A stretch of 64,000 nucleotides of DNA from Endozoicomonas elysicola (GCF_000710775.1 NZ_JOJP01000001.1:1999825-2063824), one strand, 5' to 3'. Shown: positions 26,479-36,511, numbered from the stretch's first letter. Program-made: numbers and translations. The notes: generated from the sequence alone by a model not told the origin.

Positions 26479-27975
26479 TTATCTTTTATCTGACCATGTG
26501 CCATGAAATGATAAGGGGGTGTGGTGACGTAAATGGATAAGAGCCAGTGGGCCTGCACTGACATGTGTGGCGTTCAGTATGGCAATAAAGCTTTTTCCTG
26601 TGTCGCCGTTCAGGGCCATTGAGAGTAGAAAACCTCTGTTTTCTGACATTCCTTCCGGTACATATATCGCCTCGCCAACATGAACCTTTTCACCGAAGTC
26701 ATACTGATCCTGAGCACCGGTGTTTAAATCAATCCGGGTAATGCCACTGTGAAAAAACTGGCCGGGAGCGCCAAAGGTGGCGTAGCCAAACTGACATGCC
26801 AAGCCACCCAGTTTTGGATGGATAATGGGAAACTCAATATTTCCGTCGGTAATGAGTTCTTCCCTGAGTGTTGCCCGTTGCAAATTAATGATGTAACGGT
26901 AGGCCATGCCTGAGTGGTAAGTTCGGGTACATCTCCCCTGCATAATGGCCTTCATCTGTGGGTCCTTGCCGATAAAGTGGTCAGGTGCGTCATAGGCAAT
27001 AAAATCAGCAATGATTTCACTGCCTTTTTCCCAGGCATTGAAGCTGTGCCACATAAATCGTGCCGGTGCCGGGAAGAATTTTACCGGTTGTCCGGAATCC
27101 CGGGGGATAACAATGATCTGATTGCCAAGGGCAGGGCTCCATTTCAGGCAATCGGTAAAGCTATACAGCCCTGCCAGCATGGGGAGTGGGTTAAACTCGA
27201 TGGCATGGAGATCAATGATCGTAAAATGCTCAGTTGCAAAAAAATCATGGATATAGCAATCCCGCGGCATTGATACTTTTCGATGGTCGATCACTCGTCC
27301 GTTGGGAGATCTCACAATGATGTCCACGGAAGGAGCCAGTCCATGGCTCCAGCTAATAAATGTCCAGTTTCCGGTAGTTCCGGATTGTTTGGCATGAGCC
27401 TTCAGGTATATTGCTCCTCCTTTTGGTGAAATACGATGTTGCCCCATATCTTCCAGTGAATCAGGGTTTAGAGCGAAAGGTTGTCCCACTTCGTCATGGG
27501 CCGTCAGAATGCCATCCATCAGATAGGTTGTTACACCGGCCTGGGAGAAGGGAGGAGTACCGGGAAAATTCTCCCAAAGTTCTGGTGCCAGCGTTGTCCA
27601 TGTTGGATAAAGAAAGCGTCCGGTAGCCTGCTCTCTGAGATATTTTGGGGTTCTTACAAAGTGATTGCGGTAGCGAGCCTTGCCATTCATCAGGTCTATT
27701 GCCTGAATCATGCCGTCACCATCCAGTATGTGCTGCTTTCTATAACCGGCACGTTCAAACAAACCAGGGCCATTTCTATAAAGTGTACCTTCCAAAGAGG
27801 TGGGGATTTCCCCTTCAATCTCTGCCTGGTAATCGTGCTCACCAACAAGGCTGACTCCCAGCAGAGCCTGCCATGGATATTCATTGGCCAGTTGTGTGGC
27901 AAGGCATGGAGAGGTGGCTGAGGCCAGAGCCATCAGTCCAAGAGATTGAATACAGTGCCTGCGTGTTATTGCCAT
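26479..27975 (-). CDS. Carotenoid oxygenase (RPE65/lignostilbene dioxygenase family), Tat-type signal
   Basis: A 498-residue member of the carotenoid cleavage oxygenase family, non-haem iron enzymes that split conjugated double bonds of carotenoids or stilbenes to aldehydes. GTLYRNGPGLFERAG near residue 65 is the family start. The four iron histidines fit KAHAKQ, HDFFATEHF, WHSFNAWEKG and the C-terminal SFHGTW. The N-terminus MAITRRHCIQSLGLMALASA looks like a twin-arginine signal, so the enzyme would be exported folded with its iron. It is divergent from the TSUP permease. No carotenoid biosynthesis genes lie in the window, so the substrate is open. Confidence 0.88.
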   Translation of the reverse strand: MAITRRHCIQSLGLMALASATSPCLATQLANEYPWQALLGVSLVGEHDYQAEIEGEIPTSLEGTLYRNGPGLFERAGYRKQHILDGDGMIQAIDLMNGKARYRNHFVRTPKYLREQATGRFLYPTWTTLAPELWENFPGTPPFSQAGVTTYLMDGILTAHDEVGQPFALNPDSLEDMGQHRISPKGGAIYLKAHAKQSGTTGNWTFISWSHGLAPSVDIIVRSPNGRVIDHRKVSMPRDCYIHDFFATEHFTIIDLHAIEFNPLPMLAGLYSFTDCLKWSPALGNQIIVIPRDSGQPVKFFPAPARFMWHSFNAWEKGSEIIADFIAYDAPDHFIGKDPQMKAIMQGRCTRTYHSGMAYRYIINLQRATLREELITDGNIEFPIIHPKLGGLACQFGYATFGAPGQFFHSGITRIDLNTGAQDQYDFGEKVHVGEAIYVPEGMSENRGFLLSMALNGDTGKSFIAILNATHVSAGPLALIHLRHHTPLSFHGTWSDKR

Positions 27976-28121
27976 TTCTATCCGGTGGGTCAGGAGGTGT
28001 GCGTATTACAGATAAGTAGATTCCACTGAGTGTTGAGTCAATTTTGCCTGAATATTTTTTTCTGGACGTTCTATTATTACGCCTCCACGAATCATCACCC
28101 TTATATTTGCAAGGATTGACC

Positions 28122-28898
28122 TTGGACGCGACCATCACACTGGAACTTGTCATTCTTCTTTTTGCCGTGGCCACGGCGGCCGGTTTTGTTGATTCTATTG
28201 CCGGGGGTGGCGGGCTGATTGCTATGCCGGCTCTTCTGGCTGCAGGGCTTTCGCCTGTTCAGGCGTTGGCGACCAATAAACTCCAGGGAACCGGAGGTAC
28301 GCTTTCCGCGAGTTTTTACTTTATTTCCAAGGGAGCAGTGAACCTCAGGAAAATGCGTCTGGCAATAGTCATGACCTTTATTGGCAGTATGCTGGGGACG
28401 CTACTGGTACAGAAAATCGATGCGGGGGTTCTGGAGCAGGCAATTCCATTCTTGCTGATCGGCATTGTCCTTTACTTTCTATTTTCTCCTCGGCTGAACA
28501 GTGACCAATCACGACAGGTGATCTCTCTGTCGGTGTTTTCATTCACAGCTGCAGTGGTGATTGGTTTTTATGACGGATTTTTTGGTCCCGGTACAGGCTC
28601 GTTTTTTACCATTGCCTTTGTGAGTTTACTGGGTTATTCCATCACCAGCGCCACGGCTCATACCAAGCTGTTGAACTGCATCAGTAACATTGCCTCTCTG
28701 TTATTTTTTATTATTGGCGGACATGTGGTCTGGACGGTTGGCCTGGTCATGATGCTAGGGCAGATTATTGGTGCCCGGCTTGGTTCCACAGTGGTGTTGA
28801 GTCGAGGCCAGACATTGATTCGTCCCATGATCGTCTGCGTTTCTCTGGCAATGACCGCCAAACTTCTTTGGGGGAATTATGGACATTTGTTGTATTGA
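28122..28898 (+). CDS. TSUP family (TauE/SafE, YfcA-like) membrane permease
   Basis: A 258-residue inner-membrane protein with about eight helices, of the family that exports sulfite or organosulfur anions. GFVDSIAGGGGLIAMPALLAAG near the N-terminus and the internal repeat GFYDGFFGPGTGSFFTIAFV are the two halves of the TSUP signature. I prefer the TTG at 28122 (AAGGA at 28111-28115) because it starts right before the first helix and gives the YfcA length; the frame is open back to 28044. The substrate is unknown. Confidence 0.88.
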   Translation: MDATITLELVILLFAVATAAGFVDSIAGGGGLIAMPALLAAGLSPVQALATNKLQGTGGTLSASFYFISKGAVNLRKMRLAIVMTFIGSMLGTLLVQKIDAGVLEQAIPFLLIGIVLYFLFSPRLNSDQSRQVISLSVFSFTAAVVIGFYDGFFGPGTGSFFTIAFVSLLGYSITSATAHTKLLNCISNIASLLFFIIGGHVVWTVGLVMMLGQIIGARLGSTVVLSRGQTLIRPMIVCVSLAMTAKLLWGNYGHLLY

Positions 28899-28991
28899 AA
28901 GGCATCTTGTCTGAAACCATTGTCTCTTTTTTTGCCTGCTGAGGTTACCTGCTCCCAGTTATCCTGGCAGGAATGTTCGGAACCTAAGTGC

Positions 28992-30458
28992 ATGGAAACA
29001 ACCTGGTATAGCTGGCTGTTTGGTGCTGCCTATTTGGGTGCCATTGTTGCGTTTGCGATTGTGGTTATCATGACTCGAAGGCCTGTGGGTGTTTCCCTGG
29101 CCTGGCTGGTGTTGTTGTTTGCTCTGCCGGTAGCCGGGTTTGTTCTTTACCTTTTGTTTGGTTCACCTCGTCTTGGCACCCGGCGTCTTAAACGCATGCG
29201 TGCACTTTATCCAGACTATGCTCAGTGGTATCAACACCTGTCCCGGATTATTTCAGATAGCGAACCATCTCGCTGTCCGGTCACTTCTCACAATGGTATT
29301 TTCTCACTGGCGGAAAAGAGCATGAGTGTTCCCCTTTTACCGGGTAATCATTTGCAGCTTTTTTCAGGCTTTGAAAACATTATCGACCACCTTCTGCGTG
29401 ATATAGAAAGTGCACGCCACAGTGTGATTATTGAGTTCTATATCTGGGAGCCAGTCGGACGTGCCAAGGAGGTGGCGGACGCCGTCATCCGGGCTGCCAG
29501 ACGAGGAGTGGATTGTCTGGTTGTATTGGATAATGTTGGTAGTCGGGGCTTCTTGAGTGGTATCTGGGCACGCCGTTTTCGTCTGGAAGGGATCAGTGTG
29601 ACGGCTTCGATGTCGGGTGGCCCATTCCGAATGCTGGTGGAACGCATAGATATTCGCAATCATCGGAAGATTCTGGTTGTGGATGATCAGGTGGCCTGGA
29701 CCGGAAGTTTTAACCTGGTTGATCCATCTCTATTCAAACAGGATGCCAAGGTAGGTCAGTGGGTGGATGCCATGGTTAGAATTGATGGGGTTGCTGCTCA
29801 TGTGCTTGGTGCCATAGTCCAGTGGGATAAAGCGCTGGAAACCGGGCAGGGTCATCCATCATTCAATCGTCAGTATGAATATCCTTCCGCAAAGCACCGT
29901 GGGCGAGAGGGTGCGTGTGTTCATGTTCTGCCATCCGGTCCGGACGTAGACCGGGAAATGTTGCAACAGGTTCTATTGGCGGCCATTTATGAAAGCCGTG
30001 AAGAACTGCTGATCAGTACACCTTATTTTGTTCCGGATGAGTCATTGCTGACGGCATTGAAGTCAGCGGCGATGCGTGGTGTTGATGTACAGTTACTGGT
30101 ACCCGCAAAAAATGACTCAAGAATGGTTCACCATGCCAGCCGTTCCTACTATCTGGAATTACTGCAGGCGGGGGTCAATATTCAGCAGTTTAATGGGGGG
30201 CTGTTGCACACCAAGTGTGTTCTGGTGGATCGTGAGACGGCGCTATTTGGTACTGTGAACCTGGATATGCGAAGTGTCTGGCTGAACTATGAGGTAACGC
30301 TGATTGTCTATGACGATGGGTTTGGTCAGCAGATTTTTCATGTGCTGCAGTCGTATATGAAGCAGGCTGAAGCAGTGGATATCAACCGTTGGACTCAAAG
30401 GCCCTTTCGGAGGAAGTTACTGGAAAATACCATGCAACTGTTAAGCCCGCTGTTGTGA
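28992..30458 (+). CDS. Cardiolipin synthase A-type
   Basis: Cardiolipin synthase condenses two phosphatidylglycerols into cardiolipin at the inner membrane. From the ATG at 28992 the product has 488 residues (E. coli ClsA 486). Two N-terminal membrane helices are followed by two phospholipase-D HKD motifs: HRKILVVDD with GSFNLVD, and HTKCVLVD with GTVNLD. The frame is open upstream to 28920 without a plausible start. It follows the TSUP gene by 93 bases and may be cotranscribed with it. Confidence 0.94.
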   Translation: METTWYSWLFGAAYLGAIVAFAIVVIMTRRPVGVSLAWLVLLFALPVAGFVLYLLFGSPRLGTRRLKRMRALYPDYAQWYQHLSRIISDSEPSRCPVTSHNGIFSLAEKSMSVPLLPGNHLQLFSGFENIIDHLLRDIESARHSVIIEFYIWEPVGRAKEVADAVIRAARRGVDCLVVLDNVGSRGFLSGIWARRFRLEGISVTASMSGGPFRMLVERIDIRNHRKILVVDDQVAWTGSFNLVDPSLFKQDAKVGQWVDAMVRIDGVAAHVLGAIVQWDKALETGQGHPSFNRQYEYPSAKHRGREGACVHVLPSGPDVDREMLQQVLLAAIYESREELLISTPYFVPDESLLTALKSAAMRGVDVQLLVPAKNDSRMVHHASRSYYLELLQAGVNIQQFNGGLLHTKCVLVDRETALFGTVNLDMRSVWLNYEVTLIVYDDGFGQQIFHVLQSYMKQAEAVDINRWTQRPFRRKLLENTMQLLSPLL

Positions 30459-30704
30459 TTCGATCCTGGGCATAGGGTTGATAGTGATTACTATTGACGT
30501 TATGCGCTTCCTGCAGAAAATGTTTCTTTATTATCGTTTAAATCTCAATAAATCCTGTCTTTTTATTATTTTTAGGTGAAAGCACTGATACGGCTAAAGT
30601 CTTATCTGTGAAATAAAGGTTACCCTCAGGAGGCCCGATATTCAGCCTCTTTAAGCTCACTTCTAAAAAATATTCTTCCTGATTATTGGCTTAACTGTTG
30701 TCGT

Positions 30705-32084
30705 ATGGTTAAGCCGTGGCTTTCCGGGAAGAATGGGTACAGGGGACTGGTTTTGCCGCAGACGTTAAAAACCACAGACATCATCGCTACGGGCCTGATG
30801 ACTTTCGCTCTCTTTCTGGGAGCTGGAAATATTATCTTTCCCCCATTTCTGGGGCACATGGCTGGAACTGAGCTGATTGTTGCAATGCTGGGATTCCTTC
30901 TGACTGGTGTTGGTCTACCATTGCTGGGTGTGATTGCCTGTGCCCGTGCTGGTGGCGGTCTGGAAAAGCTGACGGCAATATTTCCTCCGAAGGTTGCCTT
31001 AACGTTTGCTGTTGTACTTTTCCTGGCTATCGGACCTCTGTTCGCCTCACCAAGAACTGCAGTGGTCTCTTATGAACTTGGTTTGCTGCCCTTTATGAGT
31101 GGCCCCAGCACACTTTCACTGGCTCTGTTCTCTGTCGCTTTCTTTGCCATAGCGCTCTACCTGGCGTTGTTCCCTGGCAGGTTGATCGAGACGGTAGGCA
31201 AACTGATCACACCACTGCTGGTGGTTGTTCTTGTTGTTATTGCCGTCGGTGCTTTCCTTTTTCCCCAGGGAGAAGCGGGTGCTGCCACTGAATCCATGAT
31301 CAGCCAGGGCTTCTTTAATGGTTTCCGTGAAGGCTACCAGACCATGGATACACTGGGTGCTCTGGTGTTTGGTGTCGTTATTATTAATGCCATTCAGAAT
31401 AAAGGCGTTACCGACACGCGACAGGTTGCGCGCTATACATTCATTGCCGGTCTGATTGCTTCTGTAGGGTTGTCACTGGTGTACCTGGTGCTGGGTTACA
31501 TCGGTTCCACCAGTCATCAGCTGGTAGCGGCTCCGCAGAATGGTGCAGAGATCATCAGCCTGTTTGTTAATGCTGTATTTGGCTCCTGGGGTAAGGTGGT
31601 ACTGGCGATCACGGTTATTCTGGCCTGTTTGACGACAGCTATTGGCCTGCTCAGTGCCTGCGGTGAATATTTCTCCCGAGTCTTTCCTGCTTTGAACTAT
31701 CGCAGCTGGGTTATTCTCTGTGCTCTGGCCAGTGCTTTGATTGCTAATGTTGGATTGAATACCCTGTTGAAAGTGACCATTCCAGCATTGTTGATTATCT
31801 ATCCTGTAGCCATTGCCCTGATTATGGTGACATTGCTGAAATCATGGATGGGAAACCCGAAACGGGTAATGACCTGTGTCCTGATTCCGGTGGGGCTGAT
31901 CAGCATCGTGGAAGGCTTGCACGCAGCCGGCCTGTCTTTTGTTGGGCCTGCTTATGATTTACTTGCTTACCTGCCATTGCAGAAGGAAGGTCTGGTATGG
32001 TTGTTACCGGGCGTTCTGGGTGGTGTTCTGGGTATGCTGACATCTGTACGTTCTTCAGACGTAGCAAAGCCTGTTCAGGGGTAA
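30705..32084 (+). CDS. brnQ: Branched-chain amino acid carrier BrnQ (LIVCS family)
   Basis: A 459-residue Na+-coupled importer of leucine, isoleucine and valine with about twelve helices. DIIATGLMTFALFLGAGNII followed by FPPFLG is the first-helix signature. A TTG at 30753, with AGGGG just upstream, would give an N-terminus closer to E. coli BrnQ and is a real alternative to the ATG at 30705. A good terminator follows. The 246 bases upstream hold no gene. Confidence 0.93.
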   Translation: MVKPWLSGKNGYRGLVLPQTLKTTDIIATGLMTFALFLGAGNIIFPPFLGHMAGTELIVAMLGFLLTGVGLPLLGVIACARAGGGLEKLTAIFPPKVALTFAVVLFLAIGPLFASPRTAVVSYELGLLPFMSGPSTLSLALFSVAFFAIALYLALFPGRLIETVGKLITPLLVVVLVVIAVGAFLFPQGEAGAATESMISQGFFNGFREGYQTMDTLGALVFGVVIINAIQNKGVTDTRQVARYTFIAGLIASVGLSLVYLVLGYIGSTSHQLVAAPQNGAEIISLFVNAVFGSWGKVVLAITVILACLTTAIGLLSACGEYFSRVFPALNYRSWVILCALASALIANVGLNTLLKVTIPALLIIYPVAIALIMVTLLKSWMGNPKRVMTCVLIPVGLISIVEGLHAAGLSFVGPAYDLLAYLPLQKEGLVWLLPGVLGGVLGMLTSVRSSDVAKPVQG

Positions 32085-32176
32085 CATCCTCTACATAGCT
32101 ATGAGTGAAAAGTGCTGTTCACTCAGAGCTGTGAAAGTGGCTACAGAACCCGAAAAAGCAGCATAAAAGTATCAGG

Positions 32177-32206
32177 CTACCTGAGTATTAATTCAGGTAG
32201 TTTTTT
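32177..32206 (+). terminator. Intrinsic terminator after brnQ
   Basis: CTACCTGA (32177-32184) pairs with TCAGGTAG (32193-32200), followed by six T. The convergent gene ends six bases later. Confidence 0.88.
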
Positions 32207-32211
32207 GGTTG

Positions 32212-32502
32212 TTAATGGACGCTGATGTCAGTAAGCACTTTGAGGTATGGTTCTCCATGTTGATGGTGAACGATGATTTCAGCCAGTGTTTTTCCATCAC
32301 TGCCTTTTGCATTCAGGCTAAAACCTGCTTCCAGAAAGAATGGTACAAAGCGGGCAAAATCATCCGCTCTCAGGAAGCGATAGGCTCTTAACAGAATGTG
32401 ATGATCTCGACTGCAGCCAGCTGTTGGTTGCAAGGCCAGTAACGCTTTCAAGCGCTCATCGGTTAATTCTTCTCCAATGACTTTCTGTTTATCTTTCTTC
32501 AT
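32212..32502 (-). CDS. PA4642-family conserved hypothetical protein
   Basis: A 96-residue cytosolic protein with the pattern KKDKQKVIGEELTDERLKAL at the start, then RAYRFLRADDFARFVPFFLEAG. Pseudomonas PA4642 has the same length and motifs, and like here it lies near hpt, upp and uraA. The function of the family is not known to me. The C-terminal part (GFSLNAKGSDGKTLAEII) resembles a single ankyrin-like helix pair. Confidence 0.82.
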   Translation of the reverse strand: MKKDKQKVIGEELTDERLKALLALQPTAGCSRDHHILLRAYRFLRADDFARFVPFFLEAGFSLNAKGSDGKTLAEIIVHHQHGEPYLKVLTDISVH

Positions 32503-32813
32503 GGCTTATTTCACTGCTCAGTTTTTTATGAGTAATGTGCGGCGTATGGCCTGTCAAGAGGCTGCAAGGTTCTCCATTGTACTGAGTAGACGATAAAGAT
32601 ATATAACCTTAATAGGATATTTTGAGATTAAAATAAGCAAAAAAAGCATAAGTGATGTTTCTAACTATCCGGTGATGAGCGTAAAGGGGAAAAAAAGGGG
32701 GGCAGTTAAAAACATATCAATTCAGTCACCATGACTATAATAGTTGCTGTTAAAAAGGAATTTTTGAAATTACTGCCTGGATAGCACCGATTTACCAGCA
32801 ATTTGGGTGATAT
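32503..32813. other. Intergenic region upstream of the SdaC-like carrier
   Basis: 311 AT-rich bases without a gene. A perfect TATAAT at 32736-32741 is the likely -10 box of the carrier gene, but I find no good -35. There are no hairpins of note. Confidence 0.4.
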
Positions 32814-34127
32814 ATGTCGGATGGCTCAGTAGACAGTCTTGAAAATCTGAAGTCTATGCAGAGTAAGAAACCAGATCAGGCTGCTGAAATGCGATGGACT
32901 TCCAGAGATACTGGCTGGATGCTGAATTTGTTTGGTACGGCGATTGGGGCTGGTGTTCTATATTTGCCGATTACTGCTGGTTCAGGTGGCATCTGGCCAC
33001 TGGTGATTATGGCCGTTTTGGCAGGGCCAATGGTCTGGTTGGCTCATCGCAACCTTGTTCGTTTCTGTCTCTCTTCTACGAATCCGGAAGGCAATATTAC
33101 CAGTACGGTTAGAGAGCATTTTGGTGAACGAGCAGGCCGATTATTGACCCTGGCTTACTTTCTTTCTGTTTATCCCATATTGCTTTTGTACGCGATTGGT
33201 ATCACCAATGTCGCTATCAGCTACATGGAGCACCAATTGCACATGATACCGCCGGACAGGTGGTTACTGAGCTTAGGGTTGGTGAGCCTTCTGGTTCTGG
33301 CAATGCATGCTGGTGAGGGGTGGATGCTTCGATCGGTGAAAATAATGGTTTATCCACTGGTTTTTACCCTTGTGGCAGTGTCTCTGTATTTGATTCCCCA
33401 GTGGAATGGTGCTGTTTTTGATCAACCGGTCGATATTAAAGATTCATTATTAGTGCTTTTTATTGCAACTCCTTTGCTGATATTTTCTTTTAATCACTCG
33501 CCCGCATGCTCCTCGTTTGCTCATGCTTATCAGCGCTATTTTGTGGACAGCAGAGCTTGTCACAACAAAACGAGCCAGGTTTTAAAGCGGAATACCGTGT
33601 TGTTACTGGTAGTGATCCTGCTGTTTGTATTCTCCTGTGTGCTGAGCCTTACACCACAGGAGCTATTGCAGGCTCGGGAAGAAAATGTGCCTGTACTTTC
33701 TGTGCTTGCTTATCGATCGGACAATATGATCTTCTCCATCATTGCTCCCATCATTGCATTTCTGGCCATCGCCAGTTCATTCTTCGGGGTGTATCTTGGC
33801 GCCCTGGAAGGGCTTCAAGGTTTTATAACTCAGCAGTGGGTCCGTCATAATATCCATCGTCCATTACCTCATGGAGCTGTGCATAGAGGAAGTATTCTCT
33901 TTATTCTTCTGACATGCTGGGTGGCGGGTTATGCAAACTGGGATGTCATTGATATGGTGGAGATGCTGGTTGTACCGGTGCTGGCGACTATTCTCTATCT
34001 GATGCCAGTTTATGCTTTTTATCGTGTTAAGTTACTGAAACCATTTAGAAGCCCTCTTTTAGATGCCTTTATTTTCCTGGTTGGATTGATGGCTATCACC
34101 GGTTTTCTGGTGGGTAAATTGATTTGA
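32814..34127 (+). CDS. Amino acid permease, HAAAP family (SdaC-like)
   Basis: A 437-residue carrier with about eleven helices. MLNLFGTAIGAGVLYLPITA is the signature of the hydroxy/aromatic amino acid permeases, and IFSFNHSPACSSF with a Lys/His-rich loop (RYFVDSRACHNK) after helix 6 is characteristic of the serine transporter SdaC and its relatives. Proton-coupled serine or threonine uptake is the likely role. It is distinct from the Mtr-like member at 18207. It stands alone upstream of the coiled-coil genes. Confidence 0.85.
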   Translation: MSDGSVDSLENLKSMQSKKPDQAAEMRWTSRDTGWMLNLFGTAIGAGVLYLPITAGSGGIWPLVIMAVLAGPMVWLAHRNLVRFCLSSTNPEGNITSTVREHFGERAGRLLTLAYFLSVYPILLLYAIGITNVAISYMEHQLHMIPPDRWLLSLGLVSLLVLAMHAGEGWMLRSVKIMVYPLVFTLVAVSLYLIPQWNGAVFDQPVDIKDSLLVLFIATPLLIFSFNHSPACSSFAHAYQRYFVDSRACHNKTSQVLKRNTVLLLVVILLFVFSCVLSLTPQELLQAREENVPVLSVLAYRSDNMIFSIIAPIIAFLAIASSFFGVYLGALEGLQGFITQQWVRHNIHRPLPHGAVHRGSILFILLTCWVAGYANWDVIDMVEMLVVPVLATILYLMPVYAFYRVKLLKPFRSPLLDAFIFLVGLMAITGFLVGKLI

Positions 34128-34285
34128 CTTTTTTTTGACGTTTGATGATTTTTTTAACTAAAACAATGGATTGTTTTCATAAGTTAACCAGTTATTGTTT
34201 CCTGCCTGCTTTTATTGTCTTAACCCCCCAGTCTGAAAGCTAAAATTGAAGGATAACCCGGCAAAAGGATTTTTTGGGGGATACA

Positions 34286-36280
34286 ATGTCCGATGGAATG
34301 GGTGTTAGTGGTGGTTCAAATGTGCAATTTCAACCACCCGTGGATGCAGGAAATACTCAGTCTGCTGAGCAGGTGGGTAAATCGTCAACGGGTAGATCAA
34401 TCTCGCCTGTTGAAGTAAAAAACACTGAAGGCTTAATCAGAACCGAAGGAAGTGAGAAGCATGGCTTTAAGCATTCTCCGGTAAAAGCATTGGCTAACAG
34501 AGTTATTCAAAAGGTTCATCAGCTCGGAAAGACCTGGGTGTCGGCCAGTGATTCTCAGTTGGGAAGGCTTGATCAAGTTAAAGATCAGAAAGTGAGTTCT
34601 GATGCAAAGACTGCGGCTACATCTCATAATGCCCTGGTGACTGAACTGAAGAGTTTAGAAGCAAAAGTGGCTCTGCTTGAGACTAAGGTGTCCTCTTTCA
34701 AAGAAGAATTTGGCGCTGCTACAAAATTTATGGATAAAAAACATCCAGGCTCATCAGATTTTCAGAGAGGAAAATCATTTGTTATTCCTAAGGCTGGCCT
34801 GGGTAGTGAACGTATAACAATTACTTCGCCAGATAAATCGACCAGAAAAGAACAGGTGCAAGATCTCCACAGCATGCTGAAAAGTGATCCTGGCGTTAAG
34901 GCTCGTTTCAGTGAACATAATCAGAATAAGCATAATCTCAAAGTCACTAAAGAGCTGATAGCTGAGAAGAAAGAAGAGTTATATCAGTCCCAGAAACAAA
35001 CCAAGTCTGCGCTCAGTAAAGCTGAAAGTCAGCTATATAAAGAACAGAAAGCAGAGCTCAAAGCAACGCGAGATGCAGCTAGAGAACAGGTCAAACAAGG
35101 TTATGAATCCCAGAGGGATGTAAGGAAACAGGGCTATCAGGAAACCAAGCAGAATCTTCGTGCAGAATACGATAAGAAGCACGATGCGAAGGTTAAGGTA
35201 AGAGATCTAAAGGATTCAAAGAAGCAAGAGATCAAGGATCTGAATAAACAGATCAAAGGCTCAGAGAGCCGGCTTGGTAATTTAATGGCCAAAGCGGCCA
35301 AGAAACTTATGCCTGATGCGCAAAAAGATGCGGTTTTTAATGAATCAACCGCTGCAAAAGAGAAAATGAGCGCAACAAAGGATCCTTTAATCGCTAAAAA
35401 AGCTCAGCTTAAGCAGGAAAGAAAAGGTCTGAAGGCACAAGAGGCAAGTCTTAAGGAACAGCAGAAAAGTATTAACGATGAACTCTTTGATCAAAGAGAA
35501 AAACTCAAAGGTGCTAATGAATTTCAGGGTATAATGAAGGATGTTTTTGGGAGAAATATGAAGGTTGGGAGGCAAGCTTGGGGAGATCTTGGAAAACTGA
35601 AAGGTAAGAGAAACCAAGGCCTTGATCAGATAAAAGAGGATTATAAAGCGAGTAAGGCAGACGCTAAGAAAGCTAAAAAGCAGAATAAACAAGCCCTTAA
35701 AGATCTGGCCAGGGGTAAATTAAAAGAGTCTACGGACGCCAGACAATCGATGGGAATGCGTCCGGTCTTTCAATTTCGCGGAGATACAATTTTACAGAAG
35801 TTCAGTGATAATGCTTTTAAACAGGATCAGGAATGGAAATCTGATATTTCAGCCTTAATACAAAATGGGCAGACAAAAGAGCTTCGGTTGGTTGAAAATA
35901 CACTTCTAATGTGGACCGCAGATCCTGAAAATTCGGGTGATTACACTGAAGCTCTTGAATTTATTCAAGGTCAGAAAAGTGCCGTCCAAAGTGCCCAAGG
36001 GGCAAGAACCGATGGTGTCTCTCCTTCAGCACCGGATGTTTCCTTAGTGGAGGAAACTCGTGGAGAGAGTATTGTTCAAAACTTTCGCCAGAGCTTTTAT
36101 TCTGGCAATCTGGAAAATCAATGGAAAGCTGATATTAATGAACTAATTGATAATGGTGACTTTAAGAGTCTTGATATCGTTGAAGATGCTCTAAAGGAGT
36201 GGGGAACACGCGATGGCTATGAGGATTTCAGTCATGTGCTTGAATTTATTAGCGATCAGAGAAAGAGCAGGTCTCCCTAG
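34286..36280 (+). CDS. Coiled-coil protein with duplicated C-terminal domain
   Basis: A 664-residue lysine-rich protein without a signal peptide; no known family. The start ATG (34286) has GGGGGAT upstream; the frame opens four codons earlier at a TTG. An N-terminal low-complexity region (1-60) precedes HSPVKALANRVIQ (63-75). Then come a heptad-rich helix (about 112-145), a small beta-like insert (160-185, GKSFVIPKAG), and a long highly charged coiled coil (about 190-480). The C-terminus holds two copies of a roughly 68-residue domain at 498-566 and 592-660, both starting RG(D/E)(T/S)I(L/V)Q and ending LEFI. The order of parts parallels the next gene. A structural or effector role is possible; the function is unknown. 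Confidence 0.7.
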   Translation: MSDGMGVSGGSNVQFQPPVDAGNTQSAEQVGKSSTGRSISPVEVKNTEGLIRTEGSEKHGFKHSPVKALANRVIQKVHQLGKTWVSASDSQLGRLDQVKDQKVSSDAKTAATSHNALVTELKSLEAKVALLETKVSSFKEEFGAATKFMDKKHPGSSDFQRGKSFVIPKAGLGSERITITSPDKSTRKEQVQDLHSMLKSDPGVKARFSEHNQNKHNLKVTKELIAEKKEELYQSQKQTKSALSKAESQLYKEQKAELKATRDAAREQVKQGYESQRDVRKQGYQETKQNLRAEYDKKHDAKVKVRDLKDSKKQEIKDLNKQIKGSESRLGNLMAKAAKKLMPDAQKDAVFNESTAAKEKMSATKDPLIAKKAQLKQERKGLKAQEASLKEQQKSINDELFDQREKLKGANEFQGIMKDVFGRNMKVGRQAWGDLGKLKGKRNQGLDQIKEDYKASKADAKKAKKQNKQALKDLARGKLKESTDARQSMGMRPVFQFRGDTILQKFSDNAFKQDQEWKSDISALIQNGQTKELRLVENTLLMWTADPENSGDYTEALEFIQGQKSAVQSAQGARTDGVSPSAPDVSLVEETRGESIVQNFRQSFYSGNLENQWKADINELIDNGDFKSLDIVEDALKEWGTRDGYEDFSHVLEFISDQRKSRSP

Positions 36281-36300
36281 AAATTAACTGAATGTATTTC

Positions 36301-36344
36301 AAGTAAATAAAAAAGCCCCTTGATAGGGGCTTTTTTATTTACTT
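36301..36344. terminator. Palindromic terminator between the coiled-coil genes
   Basis: Perfect 20-base arms (36301-36320 and 36325-36344) around TGAT. The GC core GCCCCT/AGGGGC is flanked by A6 and T6 runs, so it can terminate in both directions. Confidence 0.93.
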
Positions 36345-36511
36345 AAAGTGGTTTGACTGTTTTTTGACAATTTTAAATTTTCAAATAAATCATATGGTTG
36401 TAATTGTTTTTGGTTTTCTTTGTTTTTTTGATCAAGCTTTTTAATGTTCTAAAGAATTGCTGGCTAGTATTAAAAGTAATCTTAATCCAAGGAGTGGAAG
36501 GAGTCGTAAAT

